Of a DNA stretch of 18,527 nucleotides, positions 8,230 to 15,759 are shown one piece after another (within the stretch, counting starts at the first letter, position 1; each line of letters starts with the position of its first letter). Source of the stretch: Burkholderiales bacterium (GTDB lineage: Bacteria > Pseudomonadota > Gammaproteobacteria > Burkholderiales > SHXO01); assembly GCA_026125625.1 (NCBI GenBank), contig JAHCKU010000017.1:1-18527 (forward strand), in the 5' to 3' direction. A program made the translations under genes and the position numbers. The notes under the pieces are model-generated. The model was not told the DNA's origin. It made no database searches and saw only the letters and a program-made list of their open reading frames with translations.

Positions 8230-8340
8230 CGGCGGGGCATGGAAGACCGGCATCGCCCACAGCGCCTCGGCTGTCGTTCCATCCTGCCCGGCTGCGAGGG
8301 GCAGGGGCGAAACTTGTGGCGCGCACCTGTCAGGCTCCGT

Positions 8341-8346
8341 ATTATA
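8341..8346 (-). promoter_or_regulatory. Possible -10 element of the glgBA(-lar) transcription unit
   Basis: The minus strand reads TATAAT, an exact match to the sigma-70 -10 consensus, in otherwise GC-rich DNA. It lies 112 bases upstream of the chosen glgB start. The best -35 at 17-bp spacing (TGGGAA) matches only half the consensus, so an activator would be needed. If real, it rules out the upstream glgB start at 8370. Confidence 0.4.
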
Positions 8347-8467
8347 GGCCGGCGAGTTCCGAATTCCCATTTATTTTCATGGCCCGAGGGGAACAGGAAC
8401 GGGACCCCGGGGCTCGACGCAGGCCACACCGCCACGGTCGCGCACGCGATATTTGTTCAGAGCTTCC

Positions 8468-8657
8468 CTAGTGTACTGAGTCAGTAATTCATTGCTGAAA
8501 AGCGCCGACAATCGGCCCCAGGGGCGTTGCAATTCCTCGCGAGGTTCCAACCTCGCCTGCGGTTTGCGCCTTGCCTGGAGCCGATTGTCGGCGCTTTTCA
8601 TCCGAGCCTTCACTCTGGTCTAACATTCTTCAATGAACTACTGACTCAGTACACTAG
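8468..8657. repeat. 190-bp nested inverted repeat, MITE-like element between glgB and glgC
   Basis: Outer arms of 27 bases at 8468-8494 and 8631-8657 are inverted copies with one mismatch. Each contains the palindrome TACTGAGTCAGTA (or its complement) and ends in CTAG. Inner arms of 27 bases at 8496-8522 and 8574-8600 are also inverted copies with one mismatch and each holds GCCGACAATCGGC, itself a small hairpin. Left arms are separated by one base and right arms by 30 bases (8601-8630). The centre has another hairpin, GCGAGGTT-CC-AACCTCGC, at 8539-8556. Both ends can be read as flanked by TA (8469-8470 and 8655-8656), the target duplication of IS630/Tc1-type elements. No transposase is encoded. 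A paired operator for a divergent regulator is the alternative reading. Confidence 0.7.
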
Positions 8658-8670
8658 CAGGCACCCAAAG

Positions 8671-9978
8671 ATGGCAGATCCGACTACTCACCCAATTCGT
8701 TCCGGCAGTCTCGACGTGCGCTTCGTCAGCCTGCTCACCAGCAGCACCTATGCGTTGATCCTCGCCGGCGGGCGTGGCAGCCGCCTGATGCGGCTGACCG
8801 ACTGGCGCGCGAAGCCCGCCGTCCCCTTCGGCGGCAAGTTCCGCATCATCGATTTTCCGCTGTCCAACTGCGTCAATTCCGGCATCCGCCGCATCGGCAT
8901 CGCCACGCAGTACAAGTCGCACAGCCTGATCCGCCACGTGCAGCGCGGCTGGAGTTTTCTCGACGGCCGACTGAAGGAATTCATCGACCTGCTGCCGGCA
9001 TCGCAGCGCGTGCAGGAGGATCAGTGGTACCTGGGCACGGCGGACGCGGTGTTCCAGAATCTCGACATCATCAAGCGCAACGACCCCGAGTACGTGCTGA
9101 TCCTGGCCGGCGACCATGTCTACAAGATGGACTACGGCCGCATGCTTGCCTACCACGTGTCCAAGCAGGCGGACGTCACGGTGGGTTGCGTCGAAGTGCC
9201 GCTCAAGGACGCATCTAGCTTCGGCGTGATCGGCGTGAGCGAGGACCTGCGCGTGCGTACCTTCAAGGAAAAGCCGGCACAGCCCGACTGCATTCCCGGC
9301 GACCCCGGGCAGGCACTGGCGAGCATGGGCATCTACGTGTTCAATGCCAAATTCCTGTACGAGCAGGTCGCGCGCGATGCCGACGAACCGCGCTCGAACC
9401 ACGATTTCGGCAAGGACATCCTGCCGTACCTGGTGTCACGTTATCGCGTGTTCGCGCATCGCTTCCAGGACAGCTGCGTGGGCATGAACGAAGGCCGTTC
9501 CTACTGGCGCGACGTCGGCACCGTGGACGCCTACTACGAGGCCAACATCGATCTGGTGCACGTGACCCCGGAGCTGTCCCTGTACGACGATGTATGGCCC
9601 ATATGGACTTATCAGGAACAGCTTCCGCCGGCGAAGTTCATATTCGACGACGACGGCCGGCGCGGCACAGCGCTCGACTCCATGGTATCGGGTGGATGCA
9701 TCATCAGCGGCTCCGTTGTCAGGCGCTCGCTGCTGTTCTCGAACGTGCGCGTGCACAGCTTCTGCAGCATCGAGGATGCGGTGATCCTGCCCGACGTGGT
9801 GATCAACCGGCACGTCAGGCTAAAACGCGTGGTAATCGACAAGGGCTGCGTGCTGCCCGAAGGTTTCGAGGCGGGCTTCGATCCGGACGAGGACCGGCGC
9901 CGGTTCTATGTCACCGAATCCGGGATCACCCTGATCACGCCGGACGCACTCGGTCAGAAGATCCACATCCATCATTGA
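8671..9978 (+). CDS. glgC: Glucose-1-phosphate adenylyltransferase (ADP-glucose pyrophosphorylase)
   Basis: Makes ADP-glucose and PPi from ATP and glucose-1-phosphate, the committed step of glycogen synthesis. The 435-residue protein has LILAGGRGSRL (29-39), RAKPAVPFGGKFRIIDFPLSNC, QYKSHSLIRHVQRGW and LGTADAV. LAGDHVYKMDY holds the catalytic Asp, followed by FKEKPAQP (substrate Lys), YWRDVGTVDAYYEAN, and a C-terminal left-handed beta-helix with SGGCIISGSVV and RRRFYVTESGI. The length equals E. coli GlgC (431). The frame is open back to 8527, but those 48 codons read the inverted repeat and its loop, so ATG 8671 is the start. The ribosome-binding site is weak (AGCAGG overlapping the repeat end). 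At the E. coli effector positions Lys39 and His46, this protein has Trp45 and Pro52. Confidence 0.97.
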   Translation: MADPTTHPIRSGSLDVRFVSLLTSSTYALILAGGRGSRLMRLTDWRAKPAVPFGGKFRIIDFPLSNCVNSGIRRIGIATQYKSHSLIRHVQRGWSFLDGRLKEFIDLLPASQRVQEDQWYLGTADAVFQNLDIIKRNDPEYVLILAGDHVYKMDYGRMLAYHVSKQADVTVGCVEVPLKDASSFGVIGVSEDLRVRTFKEKPAQPDCIPGDPGQALASMGIYVFNAKFLYEQVARDADEPRSNHDFGKDILPYLVSRYRVFAHRFQDSCVGMNEGRSYWRDVGTVDAYYEANIDLVHVTPELSLYDDVWPIWTYQEQLPPAKFIFDDDGRRGTALDSMVSGGCIISGSVVRRSLLFSNVRVHSFCSIEDAVILPDVVINRHVRLKRVVIDKGCVLPEGFEAGFDPDEDRRRFYVTESGITLITPDALGQKIHIHH

Positions 9979-9994
9979 GAGCACGAGCGCGTCG

Positions 9995-11704
9995 ATGAGC
10001 GAACCACGCCAGCTCAAGCTGGTGCTGCTATGGCACATGCACCAGCCGGATTTTCGCGATCATGTCACCGGAGAATTCAAACAGCCCTGGGTCTACCTGC
10101 ATGCGCTGAAGGATTACAGCGACATGGCCGCCCATCTGGAAGCACATCCGCAGGTCAAGGTGGTGGTGAACCTGGTGCCGATTCTGCTCGACCAGCTGGA
10201 AGACTACGCCGATCAGTTCGCCACCGGCAATCTGCGCGATCCGCTGCTGCGCCTGCTGGCATGCGAAGACCTCGATGCAGTGGGGCGCGAAGAGCGCAAG
10301 CTGCTGCTCGATCAATGCTTCCGCTCCAACCACGTGAAGATGATCGAGCCGTTCGCGCCGTACAAGCGGCTGCGCGACCTGTTCCAGTTCCTGGTGGCGC
10401 AGGGCAGCGACGCGGGGCGCTATCTATCGGGCCAGTACCTGGCCGATCTGGTCACCTGGTATCACCTGTCATGGACCGGCGAGACGCTGCGGCGCGAACG
10501 CGAGCTGGTAGTACAGCTGATGACCCAGGGTGAAGGCTTCAGCCTCGGGCAGCGGCGCGCGCTGTTCGACTTGATCGGCGAAGTGGTGAGCGGGACCATC
10601 GATCGCTATCGGCGTCTGGCGCAGTCGGGCCAGGTCGAGTTGTCCACTACCCCTTATCACCATCCGATCGGGCCGTTGCTGCTGGAATTCGACAGCGCGC
10701 GCGAAGCCATGGCGGATGACGCGCCCTTCCCGCGCGCCAATGCCTATCCCGGCGGCCGCTCGCGCCTGATCTGGCATGTGCAGGCAGCACAGTCCAGCCA
10801 TGCGCGCCGTTTCGATCAGGCGCCTGCGGGAATGTGGCCGGCCGAGGGCGCGGTATCACTGTCGTTCTGCGAGCTGCTGGCCGAGCAGGGCGTGACCTGG
10901 GCCGCCAGCGGCGAGGCGGTTCTGCTCAACTCGCTGCGCAAATCCAAGCTGCCGACCGATGATCGCATGCAGGCGCTGTATCGCCCCTACCGCGTCGGCA
11001 CCACCGGGCACGCACTCATCTGCTTCTTCCGCGACGAGCAGCTCTCGGATCTCATCGGTTTCGAGTACAAGGACTGGCATGGCGGCGACGCCGCGGCCGA
11101 TTTCCTGCATCGGCTGGAGGCGATCCAGGCGCAGGCGGCGCAGGACGAGACGCCGGTGGTCAGCGTCATGCTCGACGGCGAGAATGCCTGGGAGTTTTAT
11201 CCCTACAACGGCTACTACTTCCTGCACAGCCTGTATGACGCGCTGTCCGCGCACGCCTCGATCCGCACCGCGACCTGTGCCGAGATCGTGCGCGAGACCG
11301 CGCTCACCGCAGAAGTCATGCAGCTGCCACAGGTCGTCACCGGCAGCTGGGTGTTCGGCAACCTGTCCACGTGGATCGGCTCGGCGGACAAGAATCGCGC
11401 TTGGGAATTGCTGATCAGTGCCAAGCAGAGCTACGACCTGGTGCTGGCCAGTGGCCGGCTCAGCACCCAGGAAGCGGAAGCCGCGGCCAGACAGCTTGCA
11501 GCATGCGAAGGCTCGGACTGGTTCTGGTGGTTCGGTGACTACAACCCGGCAGAGTCGGTGCAGAGCTTCGATCGCCTGTTTCGTGCCTATCTGGCCAATC
11601 TGTATCGCATGCTCAAGCTGACACCGCCGCCACAGCTGGAGGAACCGATCAGCGTCGGCGCCGCGCACGCGCGCACCGACAATGCCATGCGGCGAGCCGC
11701 GTAG
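9995..11704 (+). CDS. GH57 glycoside hydrolase, amylopullulanase/alpha-amylase-like
   Basis: Predicted retaining enzyme acting on alpha-glucan, probably glycogen or its branches. The five GH57 regions are visible in 569 residues: WHMHQPDF (13-20), GQVELSTTPYHHPIGPLL (212-229), GMWPAEGAVS (279-288, nucleophile Glu284), MLDGENAWEF (392-401, acid/base Asp394) and TGSWVFGNLSTWIG (449-462). SDWFWWFGDYNP (507-518) is a common C-terminal signature of this group. The WPAEG and DGENAWE versions resemble amylopullulanases rather than the glucanotransferase encoded next. There is no signal peptide, so it acts in the cytoplasm. It starts 16 bp after glgC and its TAG stop overlaps the GTG start of the next gene. 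Exact specificity (alpha-1,4, alpha-1,6 or transferase) is not decidable here. Confidence 0.88.
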   Translation: MSEPRQLKLVLLWHMHQPDFRDHVTGEFKQPWVYLHALKDYSDMAAHLEAHPQVKVVVNLVPILLDQLEDYADQFATGNLRDPLLRLLACEDLDAVGREERKLLLDQCFRSNHVKMIEPFAPYKRLRDLFQFLVAQGSDAGRYLSGQYLADLVTWYHLSWTGETLRRERELVVQLMTQGEGFSLGQRRALFDLIGEVVSGTIDRYRRLAQSGQVELSTTPYHHPIGPLLLEFDSAREAMADDAPFPRANAYPGGRSRLIWHVQAAQSSHARRFDQAPAGMWPAEGAVSLSFCELLAEQGVTWAASGEAVLLNSLRKSKLPTDDRMQALYRPYRVGTTGHALICFFRDEQLSDLIGFEYKDWHGGDAAADFLHRLEAIQAQAAQDETPVVSVMLDGENAWEFYPYNGYYFLHSLYDALSAHASIRTATCAEIVRETALTAEVMQLPQVVTGSWVFGNLSTWIGSADKNRAWELLISAKQSYDLVLASGRLSTQEAEAAARQLAACEGSDWFWWFGDYNPAESVQSFDRLFRAYLANLYRMLKLTPPPQLEEPISVGAAHARTDNAMRRAA

Positions 11705-13719
11705 TGGCCGTCTCTCTCCTTCTCGGTGTGCATGCGCACCAGCCGGCCGGCAACTTCCCCGAGGTGCTCGAGGCGGCGCATGCGCGCTGCTATCGCCCTT
11801 TCCTGCAGACGCTGCATCGCTATCCGGATTTCAAGTTCGCGGTGCACTTCAGCGGCTGGCTGCTGCAGTACCTGCATGATCATCATGCGCAGGACATCGC
11901 GCTGCTGCGCGCCATGGTCGAGCGCGGGCAGGCGGAACTGTTCGGCGGTGGAGACATGGAGCCGGTGCTGGCAGCCATTCCCGCGCGCGATCGCGTCGGC
12001 CAGGTGCACGCGCTGACGCAGCGGTTGCAGCGGCTGCTCGGCCGGCAGCCGCGCGGTGCCTGGCTCACCGAGCGGGTGTGGGACAGCACGGTGGTGCCGG
12101 CGCTGGTGGATGCGGGAATCGACTACGTCACCGTGGACGACTATCACTTTCTGTGTGCAGGAAAGTCGCCGCAGGCGCTGCACGGCTACTACAGCACGGA
12201 GGAGGACGACCGCCGCATCGATCTGTTTCCGATTTCCGAGGCGTTGCGCTACCGGCTGCCGTTCGCGCCGGCGCCCGAAGCCGTGGCCTACATCGAGCGC
12301 ATGGGCGAGACGGACCCGGATTGCGCGGCGGTGTACTTCGACGACATCGAGAAGTTCGGCATCTGGCCGGAAACCTATCAGTGGGTGTATGAACAGGGCT
12401 GGCTGCAGGCCTTCATCGAAGGCGTGCTCGGTTCGCAGCTGATCGTCACCCGTCATTTCCAGGAACATCGTGAGGCCACTTCCACGCGCGGCGTGATCTA
12501 CCTGCCCACCACCTCCTACGTCGAGATGAACGAGTGGACCCTGCCGGCAGAGCGCGCACACGCCTATGCCGAGCTGGTGGAGCTGGCCCGCACGCATCAA
12601 CGCTACGAGCAGCACAAGGCATTCGTGCGCGGGGGAATCTGGAAGAACTTCCTGTCGCGCTACGACGAGGCCAACTGGATGCACAAGCGCATGCTGGCCT
12701 TGTCCGCCCGGCTGGAGCGCCTGCCGGCCGAACGGCGCACGCCGGCCATGCGCGATCTGCTGTATCGCTCACAGGCCAACGACGCCTATTGGCACGGACT
12801 GTTCGGCGGGCTGTATCTGCCGCATCTGCGGCGCGCGGTGTTCGCGGCGCTGGTGGAGCTGGAAGCCCTGCTCGACGACGCCGGCGCGCAACCGGCCGAG
12901 GCCGCCTGCGATCTGGACCTGGACGGCGTGTCGGAGCTGTTCATGCGCAACGACAAGGTGCAGGCGGTGGTGCGCTGCGATGCCGATGCCGCCGTCGTGG
13001 AGCTGGATGATTACCGGCTTCACCATAACTTCGGCGACACACTGCGGCGGCGTGACGAGCACTACTACCGCAGGGTGCATCGGGGCGAACAGGCGCATGC
13101 GCGGCACGAGGGCATCGCCTCGGCGCACGACCGCGTCAGCTTCAAGCACCAGATCGTGCCGGCCGATCTGCAGCCCGACGAGCGCCCGCGTGCGTCGTTC
13201 CTGGATCGCATCGAGCTGAACGGCCACTGGCATTGGCCGGTCTACCGCGCGCAGCATCTGACGCGAGGCGAAGCGCGCTTCACCGCCCAGCTGCACGGCA
13301 TGCACCTTGCCAAACGCTATGAGGTACGCGACGAACGCCTGCTGGTGCACTACGAGTTCAGGAGCGAAGCCGACGCGCAGCTGGAGTCGCAGCTCAATCT
13401 GGCCATGCCCAGCTGCGACGGCTTCCTCGGCCGCTACGTCTTCGAAGGCCGCGTGCTGGGCGGTTTCGGACAACCGCTGGTGCTGCCGGCGGTATCCGCG
13501 CTATGCATGGAAGACGGCGTGCTGGGCGGCACGCTGGAGCTGCTGACCACCGCGCCGATGCAACTCACCGGTGCGCCGCACCACACCGTGTCGCAGTCGG
13601 AGGAGGGCTTCGAGAAGATCATGCAGGCGCTCACGCTGACCATGCGCTGGATGCTGCCGGCTGGAGAAAACACGCTGTGCGTGGCCCTGGACATGCGCAG
13701 CGGTCGGTGCGCGATTTGA
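11704..13719 (+). CDS. GH57 4-alpha-glucanotransferase / amylase with DUF1925-DUF1926-type C-terminus
   Basis: Predicted to cut alpha-1,4-glucan and transfer the chain to another glucan, in the cytoplasm. The 671-residue length is close to Thermococcus litoralis 4-alpha-glucanotransferase (659). Motifs are LLLGVHAHQPAGNF (5-18), ELFGGGDMEPVLAAIP (78-93), GAWLTERVWD with Glu123, and YFDDIEKFGIWPE with Asp214. These are exactly the residue numbers of the catalytic nucleophile and acid/base of the Thermococcus enzyme, as I recall them. NEWTLP and the NANWMHKRML-like segment (EANWMHKRML) mark the central domain, and a beta-rich C-terminal domain (about 430-671) completes the fold. The usual DDGEKFG reads DDIEKFG. 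The start is GTG, coupled by TAGTG to the previous gene. Confidence 0.9.
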   Translation: MAVSLLLGVHAHQPAGNFPEVLEAAHARCYRPFLQTLHRYPDFKFAVHFSGWLLQYLHDHHAQDIALLRAMVERGQAELFGGGDMEPVLAAIPARDRVGQVHALTQRLQRLLGRQPRGAWLTERVWDSTVVPALVDAGIDYVTVDDYHFLCAGKSPQALHGYYSTEEDDRRIDLFPISEALRYRLPFAPAPEAVAYIERMGETDPDCAAVYFDDIEKFGIWPETYQWVYEQGWLQAFIEGVLGSQLIVTRHFQEHREATSTRGVIYLPTTSYVEMNEWTLPAERAHAYAELVELARTHQRYEQHKAFVRGGIWKNFLSRYDEANWMHKRMLALSARLERLPAERRTPAMRDLLYRSQANDAYWHGLFGGLYLPHLRRAVFAALVELEALLDDAGAQPAEAACDLDLDGVSELFMRNDKVQAVVRCDADAAVVELDDYRLHHNFGDTLRRRDEHYYRRVHRGEQAHARHEGIASAHDRVSFKHQIVPADLQPDERPRASFLDRIELNGHWHWPVYRAQHLTRGEARFTAQLHGMHLAKRYEVRDERLLVHYEFRSEADAQLESQLNLAMPSCDGFLGRYVFEGRVLGGFGQPLVLPAVSALCMEDGVLGGTLELLTTAPMQLTGAPHHTVSQSEEGFEKIMQALTLTMRWMLPAGENTLCVALDMRSGRCAI

Positions 13720-13729
13720 CCTCGATCAA
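13716..13729. promoter_or_regulatory. FNR/ANR-type binding site upstream of the kinase-fusion gene
   Basis: TTGACCTCGATCAA fits the symmetric consensus TTGAY-N4-RTCAA at every fixed position. It overlaps the stop codon of the GH57 gene. If its centre is at -41.5, the -10 element falls at 13752-13757 (TACGCT, three of six consensus bases), 22 bases downstream. The start point would be near 13764, just before the GGAAGG ribosome site. This spacing is that of a class II FNR-activated promoter. Site function is inferred. Confidence 0.6.
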
Positions 13730-13742
13730 GGCGGTCGATACG

Positions 13743-13756
13743 GCGTACCGGTACGC
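13743..13756. other. Perfect 14-bp palindrome in the kinase-gene promoter region
   Basis: GCGTACCGGTACGC is a perfect dyad with no central spacer. It lies between the FNR/ANR-type box and the ribosome-binding site and overlaps the predicted -10. It could be an operator for a second regulator or a chance palindrome. Confidence 0.3.
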
Positions 13757-13780
13757 TCGCAAAGGTACAAGGAAGGATGC

Positions 13781-15412
13781 ATGAGCGAGATCCGAGAATC
13801 GGCGGCGGGACAGGCGCGGCTGGCACGCGCGCTGCTCGATGCAGACGCCTATCCCGATGCCATCGGCATCGAGCACATCGAGACCCACATCTCCCACGTC
13901 TTCCTGACCGGCCGCTACGCGTACAAGATCAAGAAGCCGCTCGATCTGGGCTTTCTCGATTTCTCCACCCTCGAGCGGCGCCGCTGGTTCTGCGAAGAAG
14001 AGCTGCGCATCAATCGCCGCCTGGCGCCGGAGCTGTATCTGGCGGTGGTGCCGATCACCGGAACACCCGACGCGCCACAGGTCGAGGGCAGCGGCACGCC
14101 GATCGAATACGCGGTGAAGATGCGCCAGTTTGCGCAGGCGGACGTGCTCGATCGCGCGCTCGACGACGGGCGCCTGCACCCACAGCAGGTGGACGAGATC
14201 GCGCATCAAATTGCGGCGTTCCACGCCGCCGCGGCAACGGCGGCACGAGACGTTGATCATGGCAGCGCGCACGCCGTGCGCGCTGCCGCCGAGCAGAACT
14301 TCGAGCAGCTCATGCCCCTGGTCGGTGACCGTGCAGGTGCCGACCTCGAGCGCCTGCACCGGTGGAGCCGGACGCAGGGCGAGCGGCTGGACGCGCTGTT
14401 CACGCAGCGCAAAGCCGAGGGCTTCGTGCGCGAATGCCATGGCGATCTTCACCTGGGCAACATCGCACTGGTGGATGGAAACGTGCGCGCGTTTGATGCG
14501 CTGGAGTTCAACGAGGCGTTGCGCTGGATCGACGTGCTCAACGACGTCGCATTCCTGGCGATGGATCTGCGCGCGCACGGCCGAGCCGACCTGTCGGCGC
14601 GCTTCGTCGATGCCTATCTGGCGCATTCCGGCGACTATGATGGTACGGGGACGCTGCGCTACTATCAGGTGTACCGGGCATTGGTGCGGGCCAAGGTTGC
14701 GGCGCTGGGTGCCCAGCAGGCGGACCTGCCCGCCGGGCGTACCGCCGCGCTGCGCGGCAGGTGCGAGGCGCTGATCGCGTTGGCGTATGCGCTCACGAGC
14801 GTACCGCAGCCGGCACTGGTGCTGCTGCATGGCGTCTCCGGCTCGGGGAAGACCTGGGGCTCGCAGCACATGCTGGAGGCCACCGGCGCCATCCGCGTGC
14901 GCTCGGACATCGAGCGCAAACGTCTGCACGGCATGCAGGCCGCCGCCCGCTCCGGGTCGGCGCTCGGCAGCGGTCTGTACACCGATGCGGGCACACGCGA
15001 CACCTATGCGCGCCTGGCCCAATGCGCACGCGCGGTTCTGCGCGGCGGCTACCCGGTGCTGGTGGATGCCACCTTCCTGCACGCGCATCAACGCCTCGCT
15101 TTCGCCGAGATCGCGCGGGAAGAGGACGTCCCGTTCCGGATTGCGAGCTTCGTCGCCGACGAGGCCACCCTGCGCGCACGCGTGCGGCAGCGACGGGAGC
15201 TCGGAGCGGACGCGTCGGAAGCCACACTGGAAGTGCTCGAACAACAGTTGCGCGAGCGCGAACCGCTCACCCCGCGCGAGGCGGCCTGCGCCGCGACGTT
15301 CGACACCTCCAGGATGTCCGGCGAGCAGATCCGTGCGGCAACCGTGGGGCTGCTGCTCGAGGCCGCCCCGAACGAGAATCGCGCGTGCGGTCGCAGCATG
15401 GAACGCGCATAG
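13781..15412 (+). CDS. Aminoglycoside-phosphotransferase-like kinase fused to P-loop (gluconokinase-like) kinase
   Basis: Two kinase-type domains in one 543-residue cytoplasmic protein. The N-terminal half (about 25-310) is APH-like. TGRYAYKIKKPLDLGF (43-58) may hold the ATP-binding Lys, CHGDLHLGN (219-227) is the catalytic loop, and RAFDALEFNEALRWIDVLND carries the metal-binding Asp. The C-terminal half has a Walker A GVSGSGKT (351-358), RSDIERKRL, and LVDATFLHAHQR. Such fusions (COG2187 plus COG0645) occur widely. I recall mycobacterial Rv2004c of the hypoxic DosR regulon as one, but no substrate is established. ATG 13781 follows GGAAGG by four bases. An FNR/ANR-type box lies 51 bp upstream, and the YciI-like gene follows after 15 bp. 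Aminoglycoside resistance should not be assumed. Confidence 0.85.
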   Translation: MSEIRESAAGQARLARALLDADAYPDAIGIEHIETHISHVFLTGRYAYKIKKPLDLGFLDFSTLERRRWFCEEELRINRRLAPELYLAVVPITGTPDAPQVEGSGTPIEYAVKMRQFAQADVLDRALDDGRLHPQQVDEIAHQIAAFHAAAATAARDVDHGSAHAVRAAAEQNFEQLMPLVGDRAGADLERLHRWSRTQGERLDALFTQRKAEGFVRECHGDLHLGNIALVDGNVRAFDALEFNEALRWIDVLNDVAFLAMDLRAHGRADLSARFVDAYLAHSGDYDGTGTLRYYQVYRALVRAKVAALGAQQADLPAGRTAALRGRCEALIALAYALTSVPQPALVLLHGVSGSGKTWGSQHMLEATGAIRVRSDIERKRLHGMQAAARSGSALGSGLYTDAGTRDTYARLAQCARAVLRGGYPVLVDATFLHAHQRLAFAEIAREEDVPFRIASFVADEATLRARVRQRRELGADASEATLEVLEQQLREREPLTPREAACAATFDTSRMSGEQIRAATVGLLLEAAPNENRACGRSMERA

Positions 15413-15427
15413 CCACGGATCGTACCG

Positions 15428-15742
15428 ATGTATTTCATCATTCTCGGCACCGACAAACCCGGACAGGAACAGATGCGCGCGGCGCTGCGCGATCGTCACC
15501 GCCAGCATCTCGGCACTGCCGAAGAACACGGCATCACCTTGCATCACGGCGGACCGACCCAGTCCGACGACGGCCAGCGCATGAACGGCATGCTGCTCAT
15601 CGTAGAGGCGGAAAACCTGGAACTGGTGCAGGCCTTCGTGCGGGAGGATCCCTATAGCCGTGACGGCCTGTTCTCATGGGTGGAGATCCGCCCATGGACA
15701 TGGATCACCGGGCGGCCGAACGCCGTCACGCTGCTGCCGTAG
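15428..15742 (+). CDS. YciI-like (YCII domain) small protein
   Basis: A 104-residue protein of the YCII/dimeric alpha-beta barrel type: MYFIILGTDKPG forms the first strand. RDRHRQHLGTAEEHG carries the His typical of the family, GGPTQSDDGQRMNGMLLIVEA carries the conserved Asp region, and QAFVREDPYSRDGLFSWVEIRPW closes the fold. Cellular role is unknown; in the family a His-Asp pair is thought to act in catalysis. It starts 15 bp after the kinase-fusion gene and its stop is 17 bp before the PolX start chosen here, so the three are probably one transcript. Confidence 0.87.
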   Translation: MYFIILGTDKPGQEQMRAALRDRHRQHLGTAEEHGITLHHGGPTQSDDGQRMNGMLLIVEAENLELVQAFVREDPYSRDGLFSWVEIRPWTWITGRPNAVTLLP

Positions 15743-15759
15743 ACGGCCGGGCGGCCATC

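Larger units (their letters stand above)
8230..8670. other. Divergent glgB-glgC intergenic region, 441 bp
   Basis: The region between the two divergent glycogen genes holds no convincing gene. The part next to glgB (8230-8340) is a probable leader, then comes a TATAAT hexamer facing glgB. 8347-8467 has nothing I recognise beyond a CCCCGGGG palindrome at 8404-8411. 8468-8657 is the nested inverted repeat listed separately, and 13 bp follow before glgC. A plausible but weak -10 for glgC is TAACAT at 8621-8626, inside the repeat. Frames open across this region on both strands produce compositionally odd peptides and read the repeat arms, so they are not genes. Confidence 0.7.

Noticed and set aside
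8230..8370. 47-codon N-terminal extension of GlgB
   Set aside because: No similarity to GlgB starts; the length matches E. coli GlgB without it, and a TATAAT site lies inside it.
8615..8630. Possible NemR-type operator (GGTCTA half-site)
   Set aside because: Only one half of the TAGACC-N4-GGTCTA dyad is present.
8527..8670. 48-codon N-terminal extension of GlgC
   Set aside because: It translates the inverted repeat and its loop, is not GlgC-like, and GlgC length is normal from 8671.
13781..14600. Aminoglycoside resistance gene
   Set aside because: The APH fold is shared by many kinases; fusion to a P-loop kinase and chromosomal context do not indicate resistance.
13631..15547. Long minus-strand open frame (638 codons) opposite the kinase-fusion gene
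   Set aside because: It mirrors third-position GC bias of the plus-strand genes, has no recognisable motif, and spans three well-supported genes.
15676..15759. Upstream PolX start overlapping the YciI gene by 67 bp
   Set aside because: The added 28 residues are not PolX-like and the downstream ATG gives the usual family length.
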